DNA of 64,000 bases from Bacillus sp. AZ43 (GCA_004570425.1 SPQJ01000001.1:62001-126000); one strand, 5' to 3'; positions 47,311-55,591 are shown, numbered from the stretch's first letter. Translations and numbers: made by a program. Notes: a model not told the origin generated them from the sequence alone.

Positions 47311-47368
47311 CACCACCTGACACCACTAGAGGCTTGCGGTGACGTCACCGTGGTGTCATAGTGGCGTC
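47311..47368 (+). promoter_or_regulatory. Operator-like repeat cluster and leaderless promoter of the HicB-like gene
   Basis: TGACACCACTA (47318-47328) recurs in inverted form as GTGGTGTCA (47350-47358) and, with one change, as TAGTGGCGTCA (47359-47369). Between them is the perfect palindrome GGTGACGTCACC (47338-47349). A -35 TTGCGG (47334-47339) and -10 CATAGT (47357-47362) are 17 bases apart and place the transcript start at or next to the ATG (47369), with no ribosome site, as in leaderless actinobacterial messages. The repeats overlap the promoter, so repression by the encoded ribbon-helix-helix protein is plausible. Confidence 0.55.
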
Positions 47369-47881
47369 ATGGACCTGACGCCCTTCGTCGAACAGCTTCG
47401 CCACGAGCTCGCGGTCGCCGCCGAACCCGGCGGTGAGGACGCCCGCGCGCTCGCGGAACGGCTGGCGGCGCCCCTGGAGTCCTCGGTCCGGCTCGCCCTG
47501 CTCAGCGCGCTGTCCGTGGCGGCCGAGGAGCTCACCGGACAGCTGGCCCCCGGCTCGGTCGAGGTCCGGCTGCGCGGTGGCGACGTCGGGTTCGCCGTCA
47601 CGCCGCCCCCGGCGGCCGAGCCCGCCGCGCCGCCGACCCCGCCGGCCGCACCCGCCGCCGACGCCGACGACGGCAGCACCATCCGGATCACCCTGCGGCT
47701 GCCCGAGGCGCTGAAGTCGCGCGTCGAGGAGGCCGCCGCCGCGACCGGCTCCTCGGTGAACACGTGGCTGGTCCGCGCGGTGTCCGCCGCCCTGGACTCC
47801 GGCTCCCGCACTCCCCCGACCGAACCCCGGCGCGGCAGCCGGTGGTCCTCCGGCCAGCACTACACGGGCTGGGCCCGCTAG
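47369..47881 (+). CDS. HicB-like ribbon-helix-helix regulator
   Basis: 170 residues. Residues 1-80 form a helical/strand region of unknown fold (FVEQLRHELAVAAEPGG), then a Pro/Ala linker, then an Arc/HicB-type ribbon-helix-helix at about 104-142 (IRITLRLPEALKSRVEEAAA then GSSVNTWLVRAVSAAL) and a basic tail. Annotated members are called HicB antitoxins, but no HicA toxin gene is present; instead DUF4097 and ABC transporter genes follow. Probable autorepressor of that cluster. ATG overlaps the repeat cluster upstream. Confidence 0.85.
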   Translation: MDLTPFVEQLRHELAVAAEPGGEDARALAERLAAPLESSVRLALLSALSVAAEELTGQLAPGSVEVRLRGGDVGFAVTPPPAAEPAAPPTPPAAPAADADDGSTIRITLRLPEALKSRVEEAAAATGSSVNTWLVRAVSAALDSGSRTPPTEPRRGSRWSSGQHYTGWAR

Positions 47882-47968
47882 CCCCGCTCCACGCACAGCT
47901 CCACAGCGCCCTCCACCCCGGCCGACCGGCCGAGGGTGTCCCACCCGCGCCCTGAGGAGGGCACCGCC

Positions 47969-48760
47969 ATGCCCACGTTCGACACCCCCGATCCCGTCTC
48001 CGCCCGCATCGACGTCACGGCCGGCACGGTCCGGGTCCGCGCGACGCAGCGGACCACCACCGAGGTGCACGTCCGTCCGGCCAACCCGGGCAAGTCCGCC
48101 GACGTCGAGGCCGCCGCGCAGACCCGCGTCGAGTTCGCCGACGGCCGGCTGCTGGTCGCCATGCCCCGCAAGCTCCGGCTGATGCTGTTCGGCCCGTCGG
48201 CCGCCGTGGAGGTCGACGTCCAGCTCCCCGAGGGCTCCGAGGTGCACGCCGAGTCGGGTTTCGGGGACGTCGAGTGCACGGGCCGGTTCGGTGACGTGCG
48301 GGTCACCAGCAAGTGCGGCGACGTCCGCGTCGAGCGGGCCGCCGGGGTCACGGCGCGCAGCTCCGCCGGCGACGTCGAGGTCGGAGAGGCCGACGGTGGC
48401 GTCGACGCCGGCACCGCCTACGGCCAGGTCCGTGTCGGCTCGGCGGGAGGCGACATGCGCCTCGACTCCTCCGCCGGCGACATCTGGGTCGACCGGGCGC
48501 TCGGCTCGGTCCACGCGACCACCAAGTACGGCCAGGTCCGGGTGGCCGAGGCCGTCCGCGGCTCGCTCGTGCTGGAGACCTCCTACGGCACCGTCGAGGC
48601 CGGGATCCGGGAGGGCACGGCCGCCTGGCTCGACCTCCAGGCCGGCGCCGGCCGCGTGCGCAACCTGCTCGACACCGCCGACGGCCCCGACGACGCAGTC
48701 GAGACCGTCGAGATCCGTGCCCGTACCGCCTACGGCGACGTCGTCGTCCGCCGCTCCTGA
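47969..48760 (+). CDS. DUF4097 beta-repeat protein
   Basis: 263 residues from the ATG at 47969, with GAGGAGG upstream. Repeated short strands of the type GDVEV, GDVRV, GQVRV, GDIWV and GTVEA, about every 16-18 residues, form the right-handed beta-stack of DUF4097 (putative adhesin) proteins. No signal peptide or membrane helix, so it is probably cytoplasmic here. Lies between the HicB-like gene and the ABC transporter genes, ending 11 bases before the ATPase gene. Molecular role unknown. Confidence 0.88.
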   Translation: MPTFDTPDPVSARIDVTAGTVRVRATQRTTTEVHVRPANPGKSADVEAAAQTRVEFADGRLLVAMPRKLRLMLFGPSAAVEVDVQLPEGSEVHAESGFGDVECTGRFGDVRVTSKCGDVRVERAAGVTARSSAGDVEVGEADGGVDAGTAYGQVRVGSAGGDMRLDSSAGDIWVDRALGSVHATTKYGQVRVAEAVRGSLVLETSYGTVEAGIREGTAAWLDLQAGAGRVRNLLDTADGPDDAVETVEIRARTAYGDVVVRRS

Positions 48761-48771
48761 GAGGACAAGAC

Positions 48772-49713
48772 ATGAACCCCGCCATCTCCGTCCGCGGACT
48801 CCGCAAGTCCTTCGGCGACCAGGTAGTCCTCGACGGCCTGGACCTCACGGTCACCGAGGGCTCGGTCTTCGCACTGCTGGGCCCCAACGGGTCCGGCAAG
48901 ACCACCACCGTCGACATCCTGTCCACGCTCACCCCCGCCGACGCCGGCGAGGTCCGGGTGGCCGGCTCCGACGTGGCGAAGGAGCCGCGGGCCGTGCGCC
49001 GGGCCATCGCGGTCACCGGTCAGTTCACCGCCGTCGACAACCTGCTGACCGGTGCGGAGAACCTCCGGCTCATGGCCGACCTGCTGCACCTCGACCGCCG
49101 CACCGGCCAGGCCCGCGCCGCGGACCTGCTGGAACGGTTCGACCTGGTCGAGGCCGCCACCACCTATCCGGTGACCTACTCCGGTGGCATGCGCCGCAAG
49201 CTGGACCTGGCGATGGGGCTGATGGGCGACCCGCGCATCGTCTTCCTGGACGAGCCGACCACCGGCCTCGACCCCCGCAGCCGCCGGGCGGTGTGGGACG
49301 TCGTCCGCGGCCTGGTGGCCGACGGCGTCACCGTCCTCCTCACCACGCAGTACCTCGAGGAGGCCGACCAGCTCGCCGACCGGATCGGCGTGCTCGACGG
49401 CGGCCGGCTGGTCGCCGAAGGCACCGCGGCCGAGCTCAAGCGGCGGGTGCCCGGCGGCTCGGTGCGGCTCCAGTTCGCCGGCCGGCAGTTCCTGGACGAC
49501 GCCACGCGGCTCTTCCCCGGCGCCTCCGCCGATCCCGACGCCCTCACCCTCGAGGTGCCCAGCGACGGCGGCGTCCGAGCGCTCAAGGACGTGCTCGCCC
49601 GGCTGGACGCCGCGGCGATCAACGTCGACGACCTGACCCTGCACACCCCCGACCTGGACGACGTCTTCCTGGCCCTCACCGGCCGCCCGACCCCCGAGGA
49701 GGTGGCCTCGTGA
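48772..49713 (+). CDS. ABC transporter ATP-binding protein, DrrA type
   Basis: 313 residues. Walker A GPNGSGKT (37-44), signature YSGGMRRK (136-143), Walker B IVFLDEP (156-162), and the extended C-terminal part (about 215-313: GSVRLQFAGRQFLDD, DALTLEVPSDGGVRALKD, DLDDVFLALTGR) characteristic of daunorubicin-resistance DrrA ATPases. Energises export by the adjacent ABC-2 permease, whose GTG overlaps its stop. Cargo unknown, probably an antibiotic, lipid or peptide. Confidence 0.93.
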   Translation: MNPAISVRGLRKSFGDQVVLDGLDLTVTEGSVFALLGPNGSGKTTTVDILSTLTPADAGEVRVAGSDVAKEPRAVRRAIAVTGQFTAVDNLLTGAENLRLMADLLHLDRRTGQARAADLLERFDLVEAATTYPVTYSGGMRRKLDLAMGLMGDPRIVFLDEPTTGLDPRSRRAVWDVVRGLVADGVTVLLTTQYLEEADQLADRIGVLDGGRLVAEGTAAELKRRVPGGSVRLQFAGRQFLDDATRLFPGASADPDALTLEVPSDGGVRALKDVLARLDAAAINVDDLTLHTPDLDDVFLALTGRPTPEEVAS

Positions 49714-50501
49714 CCACGATGGCCCTGACCCTGAGCGACTCGACCACGATGCTGCGCCGCAACCTGACACGGGCGCTGCGCTACCCCGGCCTGACCCTGA
49801 TCGTGGCCGTCCTGCCGATCGTCATGTTGCTGCTGTTCGTCTTCGTCTTCGGCGGCACGATGGGCGCGGGGCTCGGCGGGCCGTCGGGCGGCCGGGCCGA
49901 GTACGCCGACTACCTGACCCCGGGCCTGCTGGTGCTGGCCATCGCCGGCGCCGCCCAGGGCACCGCGATCTCCGTCGCGATGGACATGACCGAGGGCATC
50001 ATCACCCGGTTCCGCACCATGTCGATCTCCCGGGCCGCCGTCCTCTCCGGGCACGTCGTGGGCGCGGTCGTCCAGACGATGGTGGGCCTGGCCCCGGTCG
50101 TCGGCGTCGCCCTGCTGGTCGGCTTCCGCCCCGACGCCAACGCGGTGGAGTGTGTGGCCGCGATCGGGTTCCTCGCTCTGGTCAGCTTCGCGATGTCGTG
50201 GCTCTGCGTCGCCATGGGCCTGCACTCGAAGACGGTGGAGGGGGCCAGCAACCTGCCCATGCCCCTGATGCTCCTGCCGTTCTTCGGCAGCGGGTTCGCA
50301 CCCGTCGACTCGATGCCGGCCGGGCTGCGCTGGTTCGCCGAGCACCAGCCGTTCACGCCGATCATCGAGACCCTGCGGGGCCTCCTCACCGGCACGCCGA
50401 TCGGGTCCAGCCTGCTGGTGTCGATCGGCTGGTGCGCCGTCATCGCGCTGGTCGGCTACCTGTGGGCGCGGCGCAACTACGAGAACCGCCCCGCCCGCTA
50501 G
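49710..50501 (+). CDS. ABC-2 type permease, DrrB type
   Basis: 263 residues from a GTG (49710-49712) overlapping the ATPase stop. Six hydrophobic segments and the ABC-2 pattern YADYLTPGLLVLAIAGAAQG, MTEGIITRFRTMSISRAAVL, and NLPMPLMLLPFFGSGFAPVD. Forms a DrrAB-like exporter with the preceding ATPase. Followed at once by a 48-base palindrome. Confidence 0.92.
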   Translation: MTTMALTLSDSTTMLRRNLTRALRYPGLTLIVAVLPIVMLLLFVFVFGGTMGAGLGGPSGGRAEYADYLTPGLLVLAIAGAAQGTAISVAMDMTEGIITRFRTMSISRAAVLSGHVVGAVVQTMVGLAPVVGVALLVGFRPDANAVECVAAIGFLALVSFAMSWLCVAMGLHSKTVEGASNLPMPLMLLPFFGSGFAPVDSMPAGLRWFAEHQPFTPIIETLRGLLTGTPIGSSLLVSIGWCAVIALVGYLWARRNYENRPAR

Positions 50502-50507
50502 CCCTCC

Positions 50508-50555
50508 GGGACTTCCGGTGCAGAAGGCCCCGGGGCCTTCTGCACCGGAAGTCCC
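50508..50555. terminator. Perfect 48-base palindrome after the transporter operon
   Basis: The arm from 50508 (GGGACTTCCGGTGCAGAAGG then CCCC) is exactly complementary to the arm ending at 50555, 24 bases each with no spacer, followed by TTTC. As RNA it folds into a roughly 22-bp hairpin with a tiny loop directly after the permease stop (50499-50501). Strong terminator for the plus strand; perfect symmetry would also work on the other strand. Confidence 0.8.
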
Positions 50556-50642
50556 TTTCGGGGGGCGGCGTGTCGGGAATGGCGGGAGCCGCGCCGTCGC
50601 TGGACGGAGCACCGCCCCTCCCCCTGCCCCGAGAGGCCGCGC

Positions 50643-51344
50643 ATGCCGACGCTGCTGTCGTCCCGCCCCCTTCCCGCCGGCGCCGCCCCGCGCCGCCGTC
50701 GCCGGGTCCCCCTCCGACTCGTCGCCGCCGGTGTCGGCGTCGCCGTGCTCGTGCCCGTCGGCGCGAAGGTCGCCGGCTGGCTGCCCGAGGACCCGTTCGG
50801 GCAGGACGTCGTCGACCGGAGCACCACCCCGCTGCTGCTGGCGCTCGAGGACCTGCACGAGTACCACGCCGCGACCGGCACCTTCCAGGTCGTCGTCGAC
50901 CGGGAGACCGACACCCGCTACGTGCCGTCGGCCATCAGCGGCGAGCGGGTGCAGCTGCTCGCGACCGGCACCGCCGACGCCTACGTCGACTTCGGCGCCC
51001 TGGACGACGGCGCGGTCACCCTGTCCGAGGACGGCACGTCGGCCACCATCGAGCTGCCCGCGCCCCGCCTGGACGAGGCCCGGATCGACCCCCGGGAGAG
51101 CCGCGTCCTCGACCGCGACCGCGGCCTCGTCGAACGGATCGGCGACGCGGTGGGCGACGACCCGGTCGACGACAGCGCGCTCTACGCGCTCGCGGAGGAC
51201 CGGCTGGCCGCGGCAGCTGCCGACAGCGACCTCCGCGAGCGCGCCGAGGACAACACCCGCACGATGCTCACCGGGCTGGCCCGCTCCCTCGGCGTCGACG
51301 ACGTCGAGGTCGTCTTCGAGGAGAGCGCCGACAGCGCCGGCTGA
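50643..51344 (+). CDS. DUF4230 domain-containing membrane-anchored protein
   Basis: 233 residues. Arg-rich start (MPTLLSSRPLPAGAAPRRRR), one helix (LVAAGVGVAVLVPVGAKVAG), then an extracytoplasmic DUF4230 domain with ATGTFQVVVDRETD, the turn GERVQLLATGTADAYVDFGA and DDSALYALAEDRLAAAA. Function unknown. Convergent with the acyl-CoA dehydrogenase gene, 5 bases apart. Confidence 0.82.
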   Translation: MPTLLSSRPLPAGAAPRRRRRVPLRLVAAGVGVAVLVPVGAKVAGWLPEDPFGQDVVDRSTTPLLLALEDLHEYHAATGTFQVVVDRETDTRYVPSAISGERVQLLATGTADAYVDFGALDDGAVTLSEDGTSATIELPAPRLDEARIDPRESRVLDRDRGLVERIGDAVGDDPVDDSALYALAEDRLAAAAADSDLRERAEDNTRTMLTGLARSLGVDDVEVVFEESADSAG

Positions 51345-51349
51345 GCCGG

Positions 51350-52549
51350 TCAGCCGCGGAGCTTGTACTCCTTGAGCAGGCCGCGGCTGATGATCGTCTT
51401 CTGGATCTCGCTGGTGCCCTCGCCGATGAGCAGGAACGGCGCCTCGCGCATGAGCCGCTCGATCTCGTACTCCTTCGAGTAGCCGTAGCCGCCGTGGATG
51501 CGGAACGACTGCGTGGTCACCTCCGCGCAGTACTCGCTGGCGATCAGCTTGGCCATGCCGGCCTCGACGTCGTTGCGCTGACCGCGGTCCTTGAGGCGGG
51601 CGGCGTTGACCATCATCAGGTGGGCGGCCTCGACCTTGGTGGCCATCTCGGCGAGCTGGAAGGCGATCGCCTGGTGCTGGGCGATCGGCTTGCCGAAGGT
51701 CTCGCGCTGCTGGGCGTAGGCCACGGCCAGCTCGAAGGCGCGGATCGAGATGCCACAGGCCCGGGCGGCCACGTTGACCCGGCCGACCTCGACGCCGTCC
51801 ATCATCTGGCTGAACCCCTTGCCGGGCTCGCCGCCGAGGATGTCCGACGCCTTCGCGCGGTACCCGTCGAACACCAGCTCGGTGGTGTCGACGCCCTTGT
51901 AGCCCATCTTGTCGATCTTGCCGGGGATGGTGATCCCGGGCTTGACCTCGCCGAAGCCGGCCGGCTTCTCGACGAGGAAGGTCGTGAGGTTCTGGTGGGC
52001 CTTCTCCGCGCCCAGCTCGGTGCGCACGAGGGCCGCGACCAGGGTGGAGCTGCCGCCGTTGGTCAGCCACATCTTCTGGCCGTCGATGACGTAGTCGCCG
52101 TCGTCCTGCCGCGTGGCCTTGGTGCGGATGCCCGCGACGTCGGAGCCCAGCCCCGGCTCGGACATCGAGAAGGCGCCGCGCACCTCACCGGTGGCCATGC
52201 GGGGCAGGTAGTACTCCTTCTGCTCCTGCGTGCCGTGCTGCTTGATCATGTAGGCGACGATGAAGTGGGTGTTGATGACGCCGGAAACGCTCATCCAGCC
52301 GCGGGCGATCTCCTCGACCACGAGGGCGTAGGTCAGCAGCGACTCACCGAGGCCGCCGTACTCCTCGGGGATCATCAGCCCGAAGATGCCGAGCTCCTTG
52401 AGCCCGTCGACGATCTCCTGCGGGTAGGTGTCGCCGTGCTCGAGCTCCTGCGCGTTGGGGATGATCTCCTTGTCGACGAAGCTCCTGACCGTCGACAGGA
52501 TCTCGCGCTGGATGTCGGTCAGATCGGCGGTCTGCGCCAAGCGGGTCAA
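51350..52549 (-). CDS. Acyl-CoA dehydrogenase, MCAD-like homomeric type
   Basis: 399 residues from a TTG (52547-52549) giving MTRLAQTADLTDIQREIL, with AAGGAG six bases upstream. FSMSEPGLGSDVAGIRTKA, VIDGQKMWLTNGGSS and IHGGYGYSKEYEIERLMREA are canonical. The C-terminal GEGTSEIQKTIISRG keeps the EGT Glu used as catalytic base in MCAD-type enzymes, unlike the two pairs at 22720-24920 and 33517-35696. Stands alone; a general fatty or branched acyl-CoA oxidation role is likely. Confidence 0.93.
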   Translation of the reverse strand: MTRLAQTADLTDIQREILSTVRSFVDKEIIPNAQELEHGDTYPQEIVDGLKELGIFGLMIPEEYGGLGESLLTYALVVEEIARGWMSVSGVINTHFIVAYMIKQHGTQEQKEYYLPRMATGEVRGAFSMSEPGLGSDVAGIRTKATRQDDGDYVIDGQKMWLTNGGSSTLVAALVRTELGAEKAHQNLTTFLVEKPAGFGEVKPGITIPGKIDKMGYKGVDTTELVFDGYRAKASDILGGEPGKGFSQMMDGVEVGRVNVAARACGISIRAFELAVAYAQQRETFGKPIAQHQAIAFQLAEMATKVEAAHLMMVNAARLKDRGQRNDVEAGMAKLIASEYCAEVTTQSFRIHGGYGYSKEYEIERLMREAPFLLIGEGTSEIQKTIISRGLLKEYKLRG

Positions 52550-52690
52550 CGGTCGCTCCTTGGGGACTGCGGTGTCCGAGTTACCGGTGAGTATGGGCCA
52601 CGTGCGGACGCCGTCCGGCGTGTGCCTGCTCACGCACCACCCGTCCGCGTGGTGGAGTGGCCGCGAACGACCGGCGGACCGGAGGAGCGC

Positions 52691-53086
52691 ATGAGTACCA
52701 GCGACGAGAACCTCTACCGCGGCGACCCGCCACCACCCCCGCCGGGGCCTCCGCCGGCCTACCCGCCGGCCGGCTATCCACCGCCCGGCTATCCACCGCC
52801 CGGCTACGGGCCCCCGCCCGGCTACCCGCCGCCCGGGTACCCGGTGTACGGCCGCCCGACCAACACCCTGGCGATCCTGGCGCTGGTCATGGCCTTCGTC
52901 TTCGCGCCGGCCGGCCTGGTCCTCGGCATCGTCGCGCGCAGACAGATCCGCCAGACGGGTGAGGACGGCGACGGGCTCGCGCTGGCCGGGATCATCGTCG
53001 GCGGCATCGTGACGGCGCTGTTCGTCTTCTTCATCGTCTTCTGGATCATCGCGTTCTTCGCGCTGAGCAGCACCGGCTTCAGCTGA
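52691..53086 (+). CDS. DUF4190 membrane protein with Pro/Gly/Tyr-rich N-terminus
   Basis: 131 residues. About 50 residues of Pro-rich repeats (PPPGYPPPGYGPPPGY) precede two hydrophobic helices (TLAILALVMAFVFAPAGLVL and IIVGGIVTALFVFFIVFWII) flanking the loop RRQIRQTGEDGDGLA, the DUF4190 pattern. GGAGGAGCGC precedes the ATG. Small actinobacterial inner-membrane protein of unknown role. Divergent from the dehydrogenase gene. Confidence 0.82.
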   Translation: MSTSDENLYRGDPPPPPPGPPPAYPPAGYPPPGYPPPGYGPPPGYPPPGYPVYGRPTNTLAILALVMAFVFAPAGLVLGIVARRQIRQTGEDGDGLALAGIIVGGIVTALFVFFIVFWIIAFFALSSTGFS

Positions 53087-53103
53087 GCCGATGAGTTCTC
53101 ACC

Positions 53104-53124
53104 CGCCGGTCGGTCGGACCGGCG
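53104..53124 (+). terminator. Short hairpin after the DUF4190 gene
   Basis: CGCCGGTC and GACCGGCG, an 8-bp perfect stem around GGTCG, lies in the 60-base gap before the dihydrofolate reductase-like gene. Possible weak terminator. Confidence 0.4.
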
Positions 53125-53146
53125 AGCCCTACGAGAGGAGAACCCG

Positions 53147-53788
53147 TTGAGCCAGCTGCTCCGCGTCCAGAACTTCACCGTCTCGAGCGACGGCTTCGGC
53201 GCCGGCGAGGGCCAGAGCCTGGAGCGCCCGTTCGGCCACGCGGACCCGATGGCCTTGATGTCCTGGGCCGTCGCCACGGCCAGCTTCCCGAACCGCGGCG
53301 AGGCCGGCGGCAGCCGCGGTCTCGACGACTACTTCACCCGCGACTTCAGCCACGGCATCGGCGCCGAGATCATGGGCCGCAACAAGTTCAGCCCGCACCG
53401 TGGCCCGCAGGATCCCGACTGGCAGGGCTGGTGGGGCGAGGAGCCACCGTTCCACACGCCGGTGTTCGTGATGACGCACCACCCGCGGCCGTCGTTCACC
53501 CTGTCCGACACCACCTTCCACTTCGTCGGCGGCGAGCCGGAGGCGGTCCTGACGCAGGCGCGGGAGGCGGCCCAGGGCGCTGACGTCCGGCTGGGCGGCG
53601 GGGCGACGACGATCCGCGAGTTCCTCGACGCCGATCTGGTCGACACCCTGCACGTCGCGGTCGCGCCGATCGAGCTGGGCTCCGGCTCGCGGCTGTGGGA
53701 GTCACCCGACGAGCTGCTCGACCGCTTCCACCGCGACGTCGTCCCCAGCCCCAGCGGCGTCACGCACCACCTGTTCTGGCGCAAGTAG
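53147..53788 (+). CDS. Dihydrofolate reductase/RibD C-terminal family protein
   Basis: 213 residues from a TTG with GAGAGGAG upstream. RibD_C/DHFR-like fold: VQNFTVSSDGFGAGEGQ, FVMTHHPRPSFTLSDTTFHF, VRLGGGATTIREFLDADLVD (NADPH loop) and LHVAVAPIELGSGSRLW. Stand-alone proteins of this type are NADPH reductases of unknown substrate, not the housekeeping folate enzyme. The next gene starts 6 bases later. Confidence 0.87.
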   Translation: MSQLLRVQNFTVSSDGFGAGEGQSLERPFGHADPMALMSWAVATASFPNRGEAGGSRGLDDYFTRDFSHGIGAEIMGRNKFSPHRGPQDPDWQGWWGEEPPFHTPVFVMTHHPRPSFTLSDTTFHFVGGEPEAVLTQAREAAQGADVRLGGGATTIREFLDADLVDTLHVAVAPIELGSGSRLWESPDELLDRFHRDVVPSPSGVTHHLFWRK

Positions 53789-53793
53789 CCGCG

Positions 53794-54489
53794 GTGGGCG
53801 ACGCGACGGGTCGCGAGGCACTCGTCCTCCGGCTCCCCTTCCAAGGGCGGTGGCTCACGCAGAACAGCCCCGCGCGACGGGTGCCCAGCCACGGGGTCGA
53901 CGTGCTGGGGCAGCGGTACGCGGTGGACTTCGTCGGGGTGGACGAGCGGCACCGCACCGCCGGTGTCCGCGACTGGCGGACCGCTCTCGCCACCGAGCCG
54001 CCGGAGCGCTTCGTCTCCTTCGGGCGCGCGATCCTGGCTCCCGCCGCCGGCACCGTGGTGCACGTGCACGACGGGGAGCCCGACCACGAGGCGCGGCGAT
54101 CGCAGCTCGCGCTGGTCCCGTACGCGCTCGGCCAGGCCCGCCGCCTGCGGGACGGCGTGGATGCCGTCGCGGGCAACCACGTGGTCCTCGAGCTGTCCGC
54201 GGGGAACGCCTTCGTGGCCCTGGTGCACCTGCGTGCCGGCTCGCTGCGCGTGCGGGTGGGGCAGCGGGTCGACGAGGGCGAGCCGCTCGCCGCGTGCGGC
54301 AACTCCGGCAACTCGACCCAGCCCCACGTGCACGTGCAGGCCATGGACAGCGCGGACCTGGCCGTCGCGCGCGGCCTGCCGATCGCGTTCCGGTCCTTCA
54401 CCGAGTGGCCGAGGAGAACGGCGCCGGTCACCAGGGAGCGCGGGATGCCCGCCGAGGGGTCGGTGGTGGAGCCGCTGCCCGGCGCCTGA
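53794..54489 (+). CDS. M23-like metallopeptidase domain protein, cytoplasmic type
   Basis: 231 residues from the GTG at 53794-53796 (MGDATGREAL). LytM/M23 metal-site elements: SHGVDVLGQRYAVDFVGV (H..D), GNHVVLEL, and the C-terminal HVHVQ after NSGNSTQP. No signal peptide or membrane helix is visible, so export is doubtful and cell-wall cleavage cannot be assumed. The frame is open further upstream but overlaps the reductase gene. Confidence 0.75.
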   Translation: MGDATGREALVLRLPFQGRWLTQNSPARRVPSHGVDVLGQRYAVDFVGVDERHRTAGVRDWRTALATEPPERFVSFGRAILAPAAGTVVHVHDGEPDHEARRSQLALVPYALGQARRLRDGVDAVAGNHVVLELSAGNAFVALVHLRAGSLRVRVGQRVDEGEPLAACGNSGNSTQPHVHVQAMDSADLAVARGLPIAFRSFTEWPRRTAPVTRERGMPAEGSVVEPLPGA

Positions 54490-54494
54490 GACGA

Positions 54495-54534
54495 CGACGC
54501 GGCGGCCCCGGATCGCTCCGGGGCCGCCGCGTCG
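54495..54534. terminator. Bidirectional hairpin between convergent genes
   Basis: CGACGCGGCGGCCCCGGA and TCCGGGGCCGCCGCGTCG, a perfect 18-bp stem with the tetraloop TCGC, occupying the gap between the M23-like gene stop (54489) and the CitE-like gene stop (54543). Confidence 0.75.
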
Positions 54535-54542
54535 GTCGTCGG

Positions 54543-55496
54543 TCAGTCCTCGGGCGGCGTGAAGGACGAGGTGCGCTGCATGCCGGCGGCACGGCCCTTG
54601 CCGGCGATGACCAGGGCCATCTTGCGGCTGGCCTCGTCGATCATCTCGTCGCCGAGCATGGCCGAGCCCTTCTTCCCGCCGGCCTCCGACGTGTAGTAGT
54701 CGTAGGCGTCGAGGATGAGCTCGGCGTGGTCGTAGTCCTCCTGCGACGGCGCGTAGATCTCGTTGGCGGCGTCGATCTGGCCGGGGTGCAGCACCCACTT
54801 GCCGTCGAAGCCCAGGACCGCCGAGCGCTTGGCGACCTCCTTGAAGGCCTCCACGTCGCGCACCTGCAGGAAGGGGCCGTCGATGGCCTGCACGCCACGG
54901 GCGCGGGCGGCCATGAGGATCTGCATGAGGATGTAGTGGAACGGGTCGCCCGCGTAGTCCGGGTGCAGGGCGCCGACCACGAGGGACTTCATGTTGATGC
55001 TGGCCATGAAGTCGGCCGGCCCGAAGATGATGGTCTCGATCCGCGGGCTGGCGAACGCGATGTCGTTGACGTTGATGAGGCCCTGCGCGGTCTCGATCTG
55101 CGCCTCGATGCCGATGCGGCCGACCTCGAGCCCGTTGCTCTTCTCGATCTGGGTGAGCAGGAAGTCCAGCGCGCGCACCTGGGCGGCGTCGGCGACCTTC
55201 GGCAGCATGATGCAGTCGAGCTCGGGGCCCGCGCCCTCCACGACCTCGATCACGTCGTGGTAGGTCCACTCCGTCGTCCAGTCGTTGACGCGGACGGTGC
55301 GGATCTTGTCGCCCCAGCCGCCCTCGTTGAGCGCCGCGACGATGTTCTTGCGGGCGCCCGGCTTGGCCAGCGGCGCGCACGCGTCCTCGAGGTCGAGGAA
55401 GACCTGGTCGGCCGGCAGGCCCTTGGCCTTCTCCAGGAACCGCGGGTTGCTCCCCGGGACGGCGAGGTTGGAACGACGGGAACGAAGCTCGGCCAC
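54543..55496 (-). CDS. HpcH/HpaI aldolase, CitE-like CoA-ester lyase
   Basis: 317 residues, GTG start. Citrate-lyase-beta-like fold: RSNLAVPGSNPRFLEKAKGL, the Mg-site stretch DQVFLDLEDACAP, RVNDWTTEWTYHD, MLPKVADAAQV, and IEAQIETAQGLINVNDIA with the second acidic ligand. Stand-alone homologues are malyl-CoA or related 3-hydroxyacyl-CoA lyases or thioesterases, not subunits of citrate lyase. Single gene between hairpin and EamA gene. Exact substrate unknown. Confidence 0.9.
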   Translation of the reverse strand: MAELRSRRSNLAVPGSNPRFLEKAKGLPADQVFLDLEDACAPLAKPGARKNIVAALNEGGWGDKIRTVRVNDWTTEWTYHDVIEVVEGAGPELDCIMLPKVADAAQVRALDFLLTQIEKSNGLEVGRIGIEAQIETAQGLINVNDIAFASPRIETIIFGPADFMASINMKSLVVGALHPDYAGDPFHYILMQILMAARARGVQAIDGPFLQVRDVEAFKEVAKRSAVLGFDGKWVLHPGQIDAANEIYAPSQEDYDHAELILDAYDYYTSEAGGKKGSAMLGDEMIDEASRKMALVIAGKGRAAGMQRTSSFTPPED

Positions 55497-55591
55497 GGTG
55501 CCTCCGCTAATGGGTCGGTCTGTCAGCTACCGGAGAGTAACGACGCCGGTTCCGCCCCGCAGAACCGCGTTGATCATCGGAGGGTGGGGCG

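Noticed and set aside
47338-47349. GGTGACGTCACC as a known CRE-type site
   Set aside because: CREB-type regulation is eukaryotic; here it is treated only as one dyad within the HicB-like promoter region.
47369-48760. HicAB toxin-antitoxin module
   Set aside because: No small HicA-like double-stranded-RNA-binding toxin gene is next to the HicB-like gene; the partner is a DUF4097 protein.
49176-51340. Long minus-strand open frame opposite the ABC transporter genes
   Set aside because: Antisense shadow of high-GC codon bias; the transporter genes on the other strand carry full Walker and ABC-2 motifs. Only the region from 51350 onward is a real minus-strand gene, in another start context.
52730-52850. 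Repeated PPPGY-coding units that look like a tandem DNA repeat
   Set aside because: They encode the Pro/Gly/Tyr-rich N-terminus common to DUF4190 proteins; no sign of a mobile or CRISPR repeat.
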